From an uncultured Draconibacterium sp. (GTDB taxonomy: Bacteria; Bacteroidota; Bacteroidia; Bacteroidales; Prolixibacteraceae), in NCBI RefSeq assembly GCF_963675065.1, contig NZ_OY775905.1, positions 1,066,501 to 1,130,500 on the forward strand: 64,000 bases of DNA. Direction: 5' to 3'. A program made the translations under genes and the position numbers. Positions 62,953 through 64,000 of this stretch are shown here, piece after piece (position 1 is the stretch's first letter; every line of letters begins with the position of its first letter). The notes below the pieces were generated by a model. It saw nothing but the letters and a program-made list of their open reading frames with translations. It searched no databases and was not told the origin of the DNA.

Positions 62953-63441
62953 ATGAATCTCATGTCTAAATCGAAAATATTTTGTGATTTTGAATCGTTT
63001 GATCCCCTGCTATCCATTTGGAAAGGGAGCAACAACACTATCGTTTTTACCAACGGTTGTTTCGATCTTATTCATAACGGGCACGTTGATTCGCTGCACA
63101 AATCGGCAGCATTTGGCACCAAATTGATCGTTGGCCTGAACTCCGATGTTTCGGTAAAATTACTAAAAGGCGATAAGCGCCCCATTTTAAACGAACAGGC
63201 ACGCGCCGAAGTGTTGGCTGCCTTTGAATGTGTTGATGCAGTAATTCTTTTTGATGAAGAAACGCCGGCCGAGATTATTGCAAAGATTATCCCCGACGTT
63301 TTGGTAAAAGGTGCCCAATACGAAATTCATGAAATTGCCGGCCACGATACCGTATTGAACAACGGCGGGAAGGTGGAAACACTGGAATTGATAGAAGGAA
63401 TTTCAACCAGCGATATTATCGAACGAATAAAAAAACTTTAA
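62953..63441 (+). CDS. HldE/RfaE2-type nucleotidyltransferase
   Basis: The 162-residue protein is a cytidylyltransferase-fold enzyme with TIVFTNGCFDLIHNGHVDSL (HxGH at about residues 33-36), LIVGLNSDVSVKLLKG and LIEGISTSDIIERI. This domain transfers AMP to D-glycero-beta-D-manno-heptose 1-phosphate in LPS heptose synthesis, and here it is a stand-alone protein without the kinase half. I start at the ATG at 62953; an upstream in-frame TTG and a downstream ATG at 62962 are alternatives. The poly-G tract lies in its upstream region. Confidence 0.88.
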   Translation: MNLMSKSKIFCDFESFDPLLSIWKGSNNTIVFTNGCFDLIHNGHVDSLHKSAAFGTKLIVGLNSDVSVKLLKGDKRPILNEQARAEVLAAFECVDAVILFDEETPAEIIAKIIPDVLVKGAQYEIHEIAGHDTVLNNGGKVETLELIEGISTSDIIERIKKL

Positions 63442-63512
63442 AAACTCTGTGGAAACCTCAGTGATCTCTGTGGTTATTTTTCACCAGAGCGACAACAGAG
63501 AAACTCAAAAAA

Positions 63513-64000
63513 ATGGCAAAAACAAAAACCATATACACCTGTCAGAATTGTGGTGCTCAATCGCCGAAATGGCTCGGTAAATGCGCCACCTGCAACGAGT
63601 GGAATACCTACGTTGAAGAGATTGTAGAAAAGAAACAATCCACCGGGAAACTTTCTGTGCAGATATCGGGCAACCAACCCATCACACTCGAAAATATCGA
63701 AATGGCCAGAACACAGCGCATTTCTGTGGGGATTGAAGAATTCAACCGTGTTTTGGGCGGCGGAATCGTTCCCGGCTCGCTGATACTTTTAGGTGGCGAT
63801 CCCGGAATTGGAAAATCAACGCTAGCGCTTCAACTGGCTTTGGGATTAAACGGAAAAAAAGTACTGTATATTTCCGGCGAAGAAAGCCTGCAACAGATAA
63901 AACTGCGTGCCGAGCGTTTGAGCAATGCCCAAAGCAACTGCCTGTTTTTAAGCGAAACATCGTTGGAACATATTGTTGCCCAAAGCGAACAGGCAAAACC
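63513..64000 (+). CDS. radA: DNA repair protein RadA, 3' end outside window
   Basis: The visible 162 residues begin with the RadA zinc finger (YTCQNCGAQSPKWLGKCATC), followed by the linker and the start of the RecA-like domain (RVLGGGIVPGSLILLGGDPG, then IGKST as Walker A). LYISGEESLQQIKLRAERL is the RadA-typical segment after Walker A. RadA promotes branch migration in recombinational repair. The start ATG at 63513-63515 follows the HldE-type gene by 71 bases. Confidence 0.95.
   Translation, partial: MAKTKTIYTCQNCGAQSPKWLGKCATCNEWNTYVEEIVEKKQSTGKLSVQISGNQPITLENIEMARTQRISVGIEEFNRVLGGGIVPGSLILLGGDPGIGKSTLALQLALGLNGKKVLYISGEESLQQIKLRAERLSNAQSNCLFLSETSLEHIVAQSEQAK

Overview
The window looks like chromosomal DNA of a Bacteroidota bacterium. 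The gene set resembles Marinilabiliales/Prolixibacteraceae-type genomes, but that placement is inference. Evidence: many promoters carry the Bacteroidota -7 element TAnnTTTG, Shine-Dalgarno sequences are scarce, and the families are typical of the phylum (LytTR regulator paired with a Reg_prop/Y_Y_Y kinase, DUF4270 lipoprotein, short glycogen synthase beside panC, GH92/GH43 enzymes, GxxExxY protein, RND pumps with lipoprotein adaptors). No rRNA, tRNA or CRISPR was seen.

Layout. 1-2304: a truncated peroxiredoxin-like gene and two members of a small secreted family. 2505-6632: a LytTR response regulator and sensor kinase bracketed by two three-unit LytTR-type direct-repeat arrays; the second array sits before a promoter, a short transcript and a strong terminator. 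6756-14339: acyl-CoA synthetase, MscS channel, acyltransferase-like membrane protein, sugar isomerase-like protein, an outer-membrane barrel and a U32 tRNA-hydroxylase-like protein, with a folded repeat element at 11746-12018. 14558-18754: an accessory stretch with an orphan GC-richer gene, a 21-bp-phased repeat array, attC-like sites around a membrane protein gene and a CatB/Vat-type acetyltransferase, and a secreted two-repeat protein.

19015-35016 is one long minus-strand efflux cluster. In transcription order it holds an ABC ATPase; an ABC-2 permease fused to a degenerate M1-like ectodomain and a golvesin-like C-terminus; TolC; adaptor; RND pump; a GxxExxY gene within inverted repeats; an RND pump fused to six extra membrane segments and a complete ABC ATPase domain; and a small ABC-2 permease. 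It joins proton-driven and ATP-driven modules and is the most unusual system in the window. 35301-37824 holds three more members of the small secreted family; the last two share a promoter block.

38088-50956 is mostly housekeeping: comB, a PatB-type lyase, ruvC, an EamA transporter, a five-PAS hybrid kinase, a TPR protein, lipA and lipB, a response regulator beside a decayed kinase, a GNAT and a DJ-1 protein. 51181-57056 is a small glycan-use locus (GH43, GPH symporter, GH43 lipoprotein, GH92). 57370-64000 holds a DUF4270 lipoprotein, a short glycogen synthase divergent from panC-panD, two outer-membrane proteins, a G10 tract, an HldE-type nucleotidyltransferase and the start of radA.
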